This document shows, piece by piece, positions 42,482-50,721 of a stretch of DNA of 64,000 nt. The notes beneath the pieces were generated by a model. It was given only the letters and a program-made list of their open reading frames with translations. It was not told the DNA's origin and ran no database searches. The number at the start of each line of letters is the position of its first letter. Within the stretch, counting starts at the first letter, position 1. Origin of the DNA: Bacteroidota bacterium. GTDB taxonomy: Bacteria; Bacteroidota; Bacteroidia; UKL13-3. The translations under genes and the position numbers were made by a program. The stretch spans positions 186,001 through 250,000 of the forward strand of contig JAIXWW010000009.1 of NCBI GenBank assembly GCA_027491085.1. Direction: 5' to 3'.

Positions 42482-44593
42482 TTATCTCAATAAAGTAAAG
42501 GTGCCTTTAGTTTCAAATTCGAGTAACTTCTTCTTTTGGTAACCTTGGTATTTGGTGATGTAGTAATAGGTATCAACTGGACAAGGGGTATTGTTATAAT
42601 TCCCATCCCATTTTTCATTTAAGTTATTGCTTGTAAAAACTTCTTGCCCCCAGCGGTTATATATACGCATAGTAAAACCAATAATATCATTGCCAGTTGG
42701 AGAAAAGTAATCATTTAGTCCATCATTATTGGGGGTAAAACCATTAGGAAAATACACTGAAAAATCGCAGATTCTTTTTACTTTGGTATTATCCTTTGCA
42801 CCACAGCCTCTGAAGTCTTTAACAACTACAAAATAATCCCCAATTTCTCCAACTATTATCCATTGGGTGGTGTCGCCTGTAGGACTCCATTTGTAACTGC
42901 TAAAATTTTTTCCAACATCTAATTTCACCAATTCTTTTTCTTTATCGCATATAAAGTACTCATCACCCAGTTCTGTAAATAGCGGAGGATGGTACTTTAT
43001 CTCTATTTCGTCTTGAGCAATGCAAATGCCACTTTGAATTTTTAAGTTGAATTTGCCAGGTTTATTTACATAAATTGTATTGGTAGAATCTCCAGTATTC
43101 CATAAGTATTTTTCAGCTGTAAGTGGACTTTTTAAGGTAAAAGTGTCTCCAGTGCATAAAGTGGTATCATTGCCCAAGTTTAAATTTAGTTTTTCTATAA
43201 TTTTGATGGTATCAATAATTTGGAATTTATTGTTGCAAACAAACCAATTGAAACGAACCACGTATTTGCCTGCTGCATTGTAAATATATTTTGCTGCAAT
43301 TGTTTTTGCTGTACCTCCATCACCAAAATCCCATTCCAATGAGTCGTAAATTAAATCTGTAGGATTTTTTATTTCAAAATTAGATTCTGATTGCGCACAA
43401 TTAGCAGTTAGCTTTAGTTCAGGTTTTCTTGAATTAGGAATAGTTTCAGATATATCTGAAATGAAAGTAGGGAATTTTTCTGCACCAATACTTCCTAAAA
43501 AGGGGTTTCTGCTTAATTCAATTGAATTAAATGAAAAATTACAACTAGTGCCAGCAATGGAAGGCGCATTGATAACAGATATTTTGGATGTAAAGGTTCT
43601 ATTTTCAGAACTAGCCACATAAATTTTTCCATTGGGACCTAATTGTAAATCGCCTATGCTTTCATATAAGTTTGCTACGAGTATTCTGCCATTATCACTG
43701 GCATTACTTTTCATATCAAACTGAACCAACGAATTCATATCATTGCTTCTGTATGATGAAAAATACAAATACTGCCCAGTTTGGTCGTAGCTAATGGAGC
43801 CTAATTTATCATAGGTGGCAGTTGAACCTAAATTTACATTTTTATTCAATGAAATTGTTCCGCAACGTTTATCAATAGAAAACTCTTGTAAAATACATCC
43901 GCTACTGGCATTTATATCAGAATCAAAAAACAAATAAGCCAATCTTTTGCCTGTGGCTTCTGTTATCATTTTACCATAACTGTATTGTGTATTTGGAAAA
44001 GTAGCTGAACCAGTATATGAAACAACAGGTAAAGAACTTACTTGTTCGTTAATAACAGCAAAGGAATTGAATTCGTTGGTACCTTTTTTATGTGTAATTA
44101 CCCAATAACCTCCGCTATTTAGCATTTTAACAGCGGTAAACTGTAAGTCCATTTGGGAGGCTAAAAATTTCTTTTTATAAACTACATCCCCATTTCCATT
44201 ATTTAAGTTTAAATCCACTAATGAATAGAATATTTTGTCTGATTGATCGCAATAAAATACAAAATACTTTTTAGGTGCTGTTTCAAAAATGATAATATTA
44301 GGACTTTGATCACTTCCAGTACCTAGATAAAGCACACCATTAGGCATCAACTCTTTATTTCTATCCCAAATATTTCTTCCATCAGTAAACAAAAGCAATG
44401 CTCCAGTAGTTTTATCAGACATAACCGAAGCACCTAACACAGAATACATTGGACTGGCTTTGTCTGGTATTGGAAACATATTGCTTCCACTAAAACTCAT
44501 ACCTAAATAAGTTCCAAAAAACCAAGTGTTATTTTGGTTTTGTGCCAAAACATAGTTTGAACTAAAAATAATTGATAAAAACCAAAATTTCAT
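42482..44593 (-). CDS. Secreted PKD-domain protein with T9SS type B sorting domain
   Basis: 703 residues. Signal peptide ending 'NYVLAQ'. The N-terminal half (about 20-380) has propeller-like repeats ('NNTWFFGTYLGMSFSG', 'GQYLYFSSYRSNDM', 'LGPNGKIYVASSEN'). A PKD domain lies at about 420-465 ('LEWDFGDGGTAKTIAAKYIY') followed by Ig-like repeats ('DTTLCTGDTFTLKSPLTAEK', 'YLWNTGDSTNTIYVNKPGKF'). The last ~85 residues ('FPNGFTPNNDGLNDYFSPTG', 'IYNRWGQEVF', 'WDGNYNNTPCP') are the type B sorting domain. Likely exported to the cell surface via T9SS. Ligand unknown; 'WFFG'-type N-terminal proteins are common large adhesin-like proteins. Confidence 0.9.
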   Translation of the reverse strand: MKFWFLSIIFSSNYVLAQNQNNTWFFGTYLGMSFSGSNMFPIPDKASPMYSVLGASVMSDKTTGALLLFTDGRNIWDRNKELMPNGVLYLGTGSDQSPNIIIFETAPKKYFVFYCDQSDKIFYSLVDLNLNNGNGDVVYKKKFLASQMDLQFTAVKMLNSGGYWVITHKKGTNEFNSFAVINEQVSSLPVVSYTGSATFPNTQYSYGKMITEATGKRLAYLFFDSDINASSGCILQEFSIDKRCGTISLNKNVNLGSTATYDKLGSISYDQTGQYLYFSSYRSNDMNSLVQFDMKSNASDNGRILVANLYESIGDLQLGPNGKIYVASSENRTFTSKISVINAPSIAGTSCNFSFNSIELSRNPFLGSIGAEKFPTFISDISETIPNSRKPELKLTANCAQSESNFEIKNPTDLIYDSLEWDFGDGGTAKTIAAKYIYNAAGKYVVRFNWFVCNNKFQIIDTIKIIEKLNLNLGNDTTLCTGDTFTLKSPLTAEKYLWNTGDSTNTIYVNKPGKFNLKIQSGICIAQDEIEIKYHPPLFTELGDEYFICDKEKELVKLDVGKNFSSYKWSPTGDTTQWIIVGEIGDYFVVVKDFRGCGAKDNTKVKRICDFSVYFPNGFTPNNDGLNDYFSPTGNDIIGFTMRIYNRWGQEVFTSNNLNEKWDGNYNNTPCPVDTYYYITKYQGYQKKKLLEFETKGTFTLLR

Positions 44594-44713
44594 GTGAGTA
44601 TTAGACCATCATTCATTTATAAAGGCTGCATCCGAAAAAAGTTTTTAATTGAAAAAATTAAATAAATAACCAACAATTAGCCAATAATTCAACAATTGCC
44701 TTTCAACTCGTAA

Positions 44714-45487
44714 CTAATTGCTAATTCTTTGCCTAACTGTTTCGTATAAAGCTATACCCGCAGCCACACTTACATTAAGCGATTGTACGCCAAACTCTAA
44801 AGGAATTTTAGCCATTTCGGTACATTTTTTTAAAATATCTGGACTAATACCTGTTTCTTCATTACCCATAATAATGGCTACAGGCGCAGTTAAGTCTATT
44901 TCATGGAAATTCTTTTTGGCCTTTTCGCTACAAGCTATGGTTAACACCCCACTTTGATTTAATAATTCCATTACTGTTTTGTAGTTTTTTTCGCGGCAAA
45001 TAGGAATATGCATCAATGCGCCTGCCGATGTTTTAACTGCATCTTCGTTAATGGGTGCATTATCGTTAGTTGGAATTACAATGGCATTTACTCCTGCGCA
45101 ATAAGCTGAACGTGCAATGGCTCCAAGGTTACGTACATCGGTAATTCTATCAAGCACCAATATAAAAGGAGTTTTACCTTCTTCAAAAAGTTGTGGAATA
45201 ATGTCTTCAATTTTTTGAAAAGTAATAGGCGATAAATAGGCCATTACTCCTTGGTGATTTTTTTGCTGTAAAAAAGTAAACTTTTCCTTTGGCGCATACT
45301 GAAAAGGCACATCCAATTCCTTGCATTTTTTTAAAATATCGCTCAATAAATCGCTTTTAACTGCTTGTTGAACTATAATTTTATTAATGTCTTTGCCAGC
45401 CATTAATGCTTCTAAAACTGCATGTTGGCCGTATATTAACTGACTTGTATCTATTGGTTTTGAATTGTGTTTTGGGTAAAATGCCAT
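44714..45487 (-). CDS. rlmB: 23S rRNA (guanosine2251-2'-O)-methyltransferase
   Basis: 257 residues, the usual RlmB/TrmH length. SpoU-class knotted methyltransferase motifs: motif 1 'VLDRITDVRNLGAIARSA', motif 2 'AIIMGNEETGI' and motif 3 'LEFGVQSLNVSVAAGIALYE'. The N-terminal substrate-binding part starts 'IYGQHAVLEALMAGKDI'. It 2'-O-methylates G2251 of the peptidyl-transferase loop. No neighbours share its pathway. Confidence 0.95.
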   Translation of the reverse strand: MAFYPKHNSKPIDTSQLIYGQHAVLEALMAGKDINKIIVQQAVKSDLLSDILKKCKELDVPFQYAPKEKFTFLQQKNHQGVMAYLSPITFQKIEDIIPQLFEEGKTPFILVLDRITDVRNLGAIARSAYCAGVNAIVIPTNDNAPINEDAVKTSAGALMHIPICREKNYKTVMELLNQSGVLTIACSEKAKKNFHEIDLTAPVAIIMGNEETGISPDILKKCTEMAKIPLEFGVQSLNVSVAAGIALYETVRQRISN

Positions 45488-45574
45488 AACTGCAAATAAA
45501 AGCTTTTTAAACCTAATTTAAGGCTTTAAAAATTAAACCTTAATTTCTATCATTGCCAACCCAAAAACATACTC

Positions 45575-46087
45575 ATGGAAACTAAAATGGTAATTTGTAC
45601 TCAAAAGCACAGAGCGGTATTAACCGATATTGGTGCTACTACTTTTTACGATTCTTATAGGCACGAAAATACTGAAGCCGATATGCAGGCTTATATAGCC
45701 AATACTTATACCATTGAAAAATTAGCTCAAAATTTAAGTAATCCAAACATTGTTTATTTTTTGGCTTACAACAATTTAGGCGATGTAGGATACATCAAAC
45801 TTTTATTGAACCAAACCAATGAAAAACTGCAAGGCACAAATGCCGAGATTGAAAAAATATATGTGCGCCAGGCTTTTCACGGCAAGGGTGTGGCTCAGCA
45901 ATTAATGCAATTTGCCATTGATTATTGTAAACAACAAAATTACAATAACTTGTACCTTGGCGTTTGGCAAGAAAACCATAAAGCCCTTAAATTTTATGGT
46001 AAAGTTGGCTTTAAAACCTTCGATACGCGCACCTTTCAACTTGGCGATAGGCTTTGCGATGACTATATGCTCAATTTGGAGTTATAA
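45575..46087 (+). CDS. GNAT family N-acetyltransferase
   Basis: 170 residues with the GNAT fold: 'AEIEKIYVRQAFHGKGVAQQL' region, whose acetyl-CoA-binding motif A is 'RQAFHGKGVAQQLM', and motif B 'LYLGVWQENHKALKFYGKVG'. Acceptor unknown. The stop overlaps the end of the convergent gene at 46082 by 6 nt. Small acetyltransferases of this type often modify amino acids, antibiotics or protein N-termini. Confidence 0.9.
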   Translation: METKMVICTQKHRAVLTDIGATTFYDSYRHENTEADMQAYIANTYTIEKLAQNLSNPNIVYFLAYNNLGDVGYIKLLLNQTNEKLQGTNAEIEKIYVRQAFHGKGVAQQLMQFAIDYCKQQNYNNLYLGVWQENHKALKFYGKVGFKTFDTRTFQLGDRLCDDYMLNLEL

Positions 46088-46570
46088 GCTTGCTTTATTA
46101 TGTGTATTTAGTTTACCCTGTTTTGCTTTTTCTAATAATTCTAGTGAACGTTTTATACGTGTATCAATACTTTTGGTTGAAGTGATGTAGTGCATCAAAC
46201 TTCGTTTATAGCCTGTTGTAAACGAATCAAATATAACAGCAGCCTCTTCATCCAAAAGCAATGCTTCCTTAAATTCTTCAGGAATTTCAAGCAATTCAGA
46301 ATCTACTAATTGAAAAAAAACTTGAACCAAGTCTCCTTCTTTAATTTTGGCTTCTCTGCGTAATTGACTTCCAATCATTAAATATTTAGGACCTTCTTTT
46401 AAGTTTAAAATAGCCAAGTTAAAAGGGGTAACGTCATTTAGTTTACCTGCTACCCTCACCCTACCTTTTTCGGGTAGTTGCGCCACAATTTCATAAGGCA
46501 AAAACAACGCAGTATAAGACAAATTACTAGGTAGCCTTTCAAGCTTGGCTGTAAATGAAAAATCTATCAT
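46082..46570 (-). CDS. DUF1905 / YdeI-OmpD-associated-like protein
   Basis: 162 residues. The N-terminal ~90 residues form a small barrel of the DUF1905 type ('VRVAGKLNDVTPFNLAILNL', 'YLMIGSQLRREAKIKEGDLV'), and the C-terminal part is the helical YdeI/OmpD-associated region ('EIPEEFKEALLLDEEAAVIF', 'YITSTKSIDTRIKRSLELLE'). YdeI-type proteins have been linked to stress and antimicrobial-peptide resistance in enterobacteria; the biochemistry is unresolved. It begins 1 nt after the TPR gene, so it is translationally coupled to the AAA+/TPR group. Confidence 0.82.
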   Translation of the reverse strand: MIDFSFTAKLERLPSNLSYTALFLPYEIVAQLPEKGRVRVAGKLNDVTPFNLAILNLKEGPKYLMIGSQLRREAKIKEGDLVQVFFQLVDSELLEIPEEFKEALLLDEEAAVIFDSFTTGYKRSLMHYITSTKSIDTRIKRSLELLEKAKQGKLNTHNKASL

Positions 46571-46571
46571 T

Positions 46572-47810
46572 TTAAACTTTTGATAAAAAAGGTTTAACCC
46601 AAGTGTAAGCTACCACACCAATTAAATAAGCTACTCCAAAACCTGTTGCTATATTTGTGTTAATGAAATAACATAAAAAAGAAATAGCTGCCAATCCTGC
46701 CAAAATATAACAATAATATAAAAACCGAGGTGTTTTCTCATGCTCTTCCGAGTCAAAATAATTTGAGAAAGGAATAATTAACGTGAACGATACAAACGAC
46801 AAGTAAAACAAAGCAGTACTTTCGGTAAAAGCACCACCTGCCAAAAATAAAATTCCTAAAACTAAGCCCGCACTAACAATATTAACCGCCTTGTCTTCAT
46901 CTTTGGTTAAAAGGTATTTTCCAAATGCATCGAACTTTAAAATTAAATTGGATATTGGATTGATTATCCAACTTAAATAAATCAAAAAGAATAACACCAA
47001 AAACAGCAAGAAGAATATTGGAGAAATGGCTGTTAACAATTTCAAAAACCTTGAAAAAACAAAAATTCCTATCCCTATTCCCCAGCCTATGTTTCCTTTG
47101 TGGTTATTTATACAAAACGAATACCTTAGCACCAAACTGTATAAAAAATTACTACCCTTAATGGCATTTACCATACCAACCCTGGCATTATTAGAGTTTG
47201 GGTCAAGGCGCAATGCTTCTGCAAAATGTTTTTGTGCTTCTTTGTAATCTTTGGTTTCTAACTTACTCCAACCAATGGTGCTGTGCGAATATGCATTATC
47301 AGGATCAGCAGCTAAAACTTCATCTACATGGGTTAGAATCTCCTCTTTCCTATTCAGTTTAGTTAAAGCTGTAATTCTATGATTGAGCGCTTGTGTATTT
47401 TCAGGGTCAATGGCCAACGCTTCGCTGGTAACTTCTAAAGCTTTTTCCCATTCCTTTTCATCAATGTACAATGCCGCTTTGTAAGCAAAATAATCAGCAT
47501 CCCATGGTTCAATATTAATGGCTATATCAATGTTTTTAAATGCCAAAGGATAATTATCCATAGCACCATAATTAATTGCCAAATAATAAAAACCTAAATC
47601 AGATTCTGGATTAATACCAATTATTTTTTCGGCCAATGCCATCGACTCTTTGTTATTTCCTAAATCGTAATAACAACCGCAAAGCATCAATAAAACATAC
47701 AAATTTTCAGGCTCATAAACCAATGCTTCATGCAGCTCTTTAACAGCTTCCTTTTTTCGATTTAAATCAATAAGTATACGCGCCCTTTCAATGAATTTTT
47801 CTATATCCAT
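46572..47810 (-). CDS. TPR protein with C-terminal membrane helices
   Basis: 412 residues. The N-terminal ~220 residues are six or so TPR repeats ('NYPLAFKNIDIAINIEPWDA', 'ALNHRITALTKLNRKEEILT', 'AQKHFAEALRLDPNSNNARV'). The rest is a membrane domain of about six helices (about 245-410). The combination of cytoplasmic TPRs and a polytopic domain suggests a scaffold at the membrane. It begins directly after the AAA+ stop codon (TAA-ATG, no gap), so it is co-translated with it. Function not known. Confidence 0.8.
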   Translation of the reverse strand: MDIEKFIERARILIDLNRKKEAVKELHEALVYEPENLYVLLMLCGCYYDLGNNKESMALAEKIIGINPESDLGFYYLAINYGAMDNYPLAFKNIDIAINIEPWDADYFAYKAALYIDEKEWEKALEVTSEALAIDPENTQALNHRITALTKLNRKEEILTHVDEVLAADPDNAYSHSTIGWSKLETKDYKEAQKHFAEALRLDPNSNNARVGMVNAIKGSNFLYSLVLRYSFCINNHKGNIGWGIGIGIFVFSRFLKLLTAISPIFFLLFLVLFFLIYLSWIINPISNLILKFDAFGKYLLTKDEDKAVNIVSAGLVLGILFLAGGAFTESTALFYLSFVSFTLIIPFSNYFDSEEHEKTPRFLYYCYILAGLAAISFLCYFINTNIATGFGVAYLIGVVAYTWVKPFLSKV

Positions 47811-49145
47811 TTACTTTTTAAGGTTTAAATATTTCAAAATATCATCGTATTGGCCGCCATCGTTTGAGTATAAAGCATAATTTTTTGCACTGCTAAACCA
47901 TTCTTTGGTAGGCGATTTAACCATAGAAACTGCTTTTTTTAAATCAGAAGTATTAATAGGAATAACCCTATTTTGTTTAATAGATTCAGGTAATTTACTT
48001 TCAATGGCCACATCAATTAATGCTTTCATATCAGCTCCCGTAAACTCTTCTGTACTTTTTACAATGGCTTTAATATCTATTTGTTCTGTTGGCTTATCTT
48101 TCAAATAAATATTTAAAATTTCTTCGCGGGCAGTAGCATCAGGTGGCGATACAAAAATAATTCTATCAAACCTTCCTGAACGCCTAAAAGCCGAATCTAC
48201 ATACCAAGGACTATTAGTAGCAGCCATAATCAAAACACCTTCATTCGAGTGTTTTACACCATCCATTTCTTCTAAAAATTGATTGATTAAAAACCTTGAA
48301 CTATTGCTGCGCATATCAGAACGACTAGCACCCATAGCATCTACTTCATCAAAAAACAAAACACATGGGGTTGAGTTACGAGCTTTTTGAAACAATGAAT
48401 GTAAATTCTTTTCACTATTTCCTTGCCACATATCTAACACATCGCTAATACCTACCGAAATAAAGTTTGCTTTAATTTCGCCTGCTGTAGCTCTCGCAAT
48501 ATGCGTTTTACCACATCCTGGAGGGCCATAAAGCAAAATACCTCCACCAATTTTTTTACCAAATGCTTTGTAAATTTCAGGATTATTAAGCGGATGAATT
48601 ACCTTTAAAGCAATCTCCTCTTTTACTTTATCCATTCCACCTACATCACTAAAATTAATTTTTGGTTTTTCAATATCGGCAAAAAAGTTATCATCGTTTT
48701 CGTTCAAATCATCGGCTAAGTTAGCCACAGCCATGCCACTTTCGCGCAAATTTTGATTTACCTGAAGTTCAAAATCTTCATCCTCAAAATCATCATTTAA
48801 ACTACTGGCTATATCGTACGAAAGTTTGGCTTGTTTATAATCGCCTTTCAAAAAACTTGCTTTGGCAAAATAATAGTTAGCCTCAGCATGGTCGGGTTCT
48901 TGTTTTAATATTTCATCTAATAAAATATGTGCTGCTTCTACTTTTTGTAATTGGTAAAAACATTTAGCTAAGCCTGTTTTTATATCGGCACCCGAATCAA
49001 TATCAAGCAAAGTTTTATACTCATTTTCGGCCTCTTGGTAACGAGTTAAATTAAACAAAGCTTCTGCCAACATTTTACGCAAAACGGTATTATTAGGCGA
49101 AAACTGCAATGCTTCTTTTAAATTATTTATTTGTTCGTCAGTCAT
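47811..49145 (-). CDS. AAA+ ATPase with N-terminal TPR repeats
   Basis: 444 residues. About 1-130 are TPR repeats ('LFNLTRYQEAENEYKTLLDI'), then a linker, then a Cdc48/FtsH-class AAA domain (about 165-430): Walker A 'GGGILLYGPPGCGKTHIA', Walker B 'CVLFFDEVDAMG', sensor 1 'LIMAATNSPW', and arginine-finger region 'FRRSGRFDRIIFVSPP'. 'NFSDVGGMDKVKEEIALKVI' is the classic pre-Walker A start. It probably remodels or unfolds protein substrates recognised by the TPR part. It leads a three-gene unit with zero spacing to the next gene. Confidence 0.9.
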   Translation of the reverse strand: MTDEQINNLKEALQFSPNNTVLRKMLAEALFNLTRYQEAENEYKTLLDIDSGADIKTGLAKCFYQLQKVEAAHILLDEILKQEPDHAEANYYFAKASFLKGDYKQAKLSYDIASSLNDDFEDEDFELQVNQNLRESGMAVANLADDLNENDDNFFADIEKPKINFSDVGGMDKVKEEIALKVIHPLNNPEIYKAFGKKIGGGILLYGPPGCGKTHIARATAGEIKANFISVGISDVLDMWQGNSEKNLHSLFQKARNSTPCVLFFDEVDAMGASRSDMRSNSSRFLINQFLEEMDGVKHSNEGVLIMAATNSPWYVDSAFRRSGRFDRIIFVSPPDATAREEILNIYLKDKPTEQIDIKAIVKSTEEFTGADMKALIDVAIESKLPESIKQNRVIPINTSDLKKAVSMVKSPTKEWFSSAKNYALYSNDGGQYDDILKYLNLKK

Positions 49146-49300
49146 AAAATTTTTAAGTTAAATAAAATTAACTTTTCAAGTATATCAATACAAATTGGTT
49201 TTAGCAAAGGTGATTTTTTTAAACGTTACCTATCAAAAAATAACAACCTTGTTTTAACCAACAAGCAAACAAACAGCTATATTTGAAATAAATAAAAATT

Positions 49301-49813
49301 ATGAAACAACCTCGCACCATTAAACACTTCATTTTACTTTCAATATCATTATTGAGCATAAATGTTTTTGCACAAAAAACTGAGACAATTAAACACAAAC
49401 ATGCCTTAGGCGCTGGAGCTGGTTTCACCACTGGTTATGGCCTTTCGTACAGATACACTCCTAATAAATTTGGCGTGCAAGTTAATTTTGCTCCATACAA
49501 ATCAGAGTCTATAACAAGGTTTAGCACAGGCTTAACATTTTTACACCAATTAATGGAAACCGACAAAACTGCCTTGTACTTATACCAAGCCAACCATTAT
49601 TACAGCAACAGCAATTCAGCAGCCTATAACCAAGTCAACGGTTTATACGACAAAAAAGAAGAAGAAGCCTATTTTAATAATGGATTAGGCTTTGGCTTTG
49701 AAGTAATTATTGTTAAAAACATCGGCTTTAACTTAATGACAGGTTATGCCCTTTACCAAAATGCCAAAAACTACAATGTAACAGGCGAAGCGGCATTATA
49801 TTTTAAATTTTAG
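49301..49813 (+). CDS. Exported small outer-membrane beta-barrel-like protein
   Basis: 170 residues with a signal peptide (about 8-24, 'LLSINVFAQ'). The mature chain consists of about eight short amphipathic strands ('LGAGAGFTTGYGLSYRYTPN', 'KFGVQVNFAPYK', 'GLGFGFEVIIVKNIGFNLMT') and ends with 'GEAALYFKF', a C-terminal aromatic as in outer-membrane proteins. Not recognised further. It stands divergent from the AAA+ gene and upstream of a broken barrel gene. Confidence 0.65.
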   Translation: MKQPRTIKHFILLSISLLSINVFAQKTETIKHKHALGAGAGFTTGYGLSYRYTPNKFGVQVNFAPYKSESITRFSTGLTFLHQLMETDKTALYLYQANHYYSNSNSAAYNQVNGLYDKKEEEAYFNNGLGFGFEVIIVKNIGFNLMTGYALYQNAKNYNVTGEAALYFKF

Positions 49814-49937
49814 TAAGTCAGTTGTTAAATCCAATAAATTAAACACTCAAAATCGTTTACCACCCAACACATATTACATTTTATTTGAAATTTGTTCTTT
49901 AAAATTGGAAATTTAAACACAAAGGAAAATATTTACC

Positions 49938-50652
49938 TTGAAAACTATATTTACATTTTTTTTGCTCGCATTTGGCTTAATTGGCTTCGCGCAGCAAAAC
50001 TTTATCAATGTTCCTTCAGCAGAAGTTACTGCTAAAAATAAATTGTTTTTCCAGCAACAAATTAACATTAATGAAATTATACAATCAAACAGTACTTTAG
50101 CTTTTGGTTTAGGAAAAGGTTTTGAAATTGGGGCCAACGTGTTGGGCTTAAACTTTAAAACCAATCAACAATTTTTAATAGAAAACGATAGCTTAGATAA
50201 AGATCCTTATAACCCATTAATTTTATTAAACGGGCTAAAAAGTTTTAAAATTAACAACCAACAATCCATTGCGCTTGGTACTCAAGTTGGCTTTAATTAT
50301 ACAGAAAGAAATAGCAACAAGCCCGCATCATTAACTTATTTAAATTACTGATTTGTTTTTGAAGCATAGTGTTTTTGTACTTGGCAGTTATTACAATACT
50401 TTGCATTATGGTGGCGAAGGCGATAGAATAGGCTTTTGGCTTGCTTCAGAAATAGTGTTAACCGAAAAATTTCACGTGATGGCCGAGAGTGTTATGGGCA
50501 AAAATGCCTTAGCCTATACCTCACTTGGGGTAATATATTATCCTTTAAAATACATGCCATTAACATTTGGTATTCAAATTCCAAACACCGAAAATAATGC
50601 TTATTCGTTTGTTTTTGAACTAACCATTTTACCTATAAATGATGAGAAATAG
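49938..50652 (+). pseudogene. Outer-membrane barrel protein gene interrupted by a frameshift
   Basis: Two frames together resemble one ~238-residue exported barrel protein. Part 1 (49938-50351, TTG start) gives a signal peptide 'MKTIFTFFLLAFGLIGFAQ' and strands up to 'SLTYLNY', then a TGA. Part 2 (50353-50652) in the next frame continues 'FLKHSVFVLGSYYNTLHYGG' and ends 'YSFVFELTILPINDEK', a normal barrel ending. Just before the second part its frame reads 'TDLFLK', so one missing base near 50340-50350 would restore a continuous chain 'LNYTDLFLKH'. This could be a true pseudogene, a phase-variable or programmed shift, or a sequencing error; the A/T-rich junction has no long homopolymer. Confidence 0.7.
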
Positions 50653-50721
50653 TTAGTTCATTAACAACATTAAATTAACTCCTCATTTTTGTTCATTCCG
50701 CACTTCGAACTCCGCATTATC

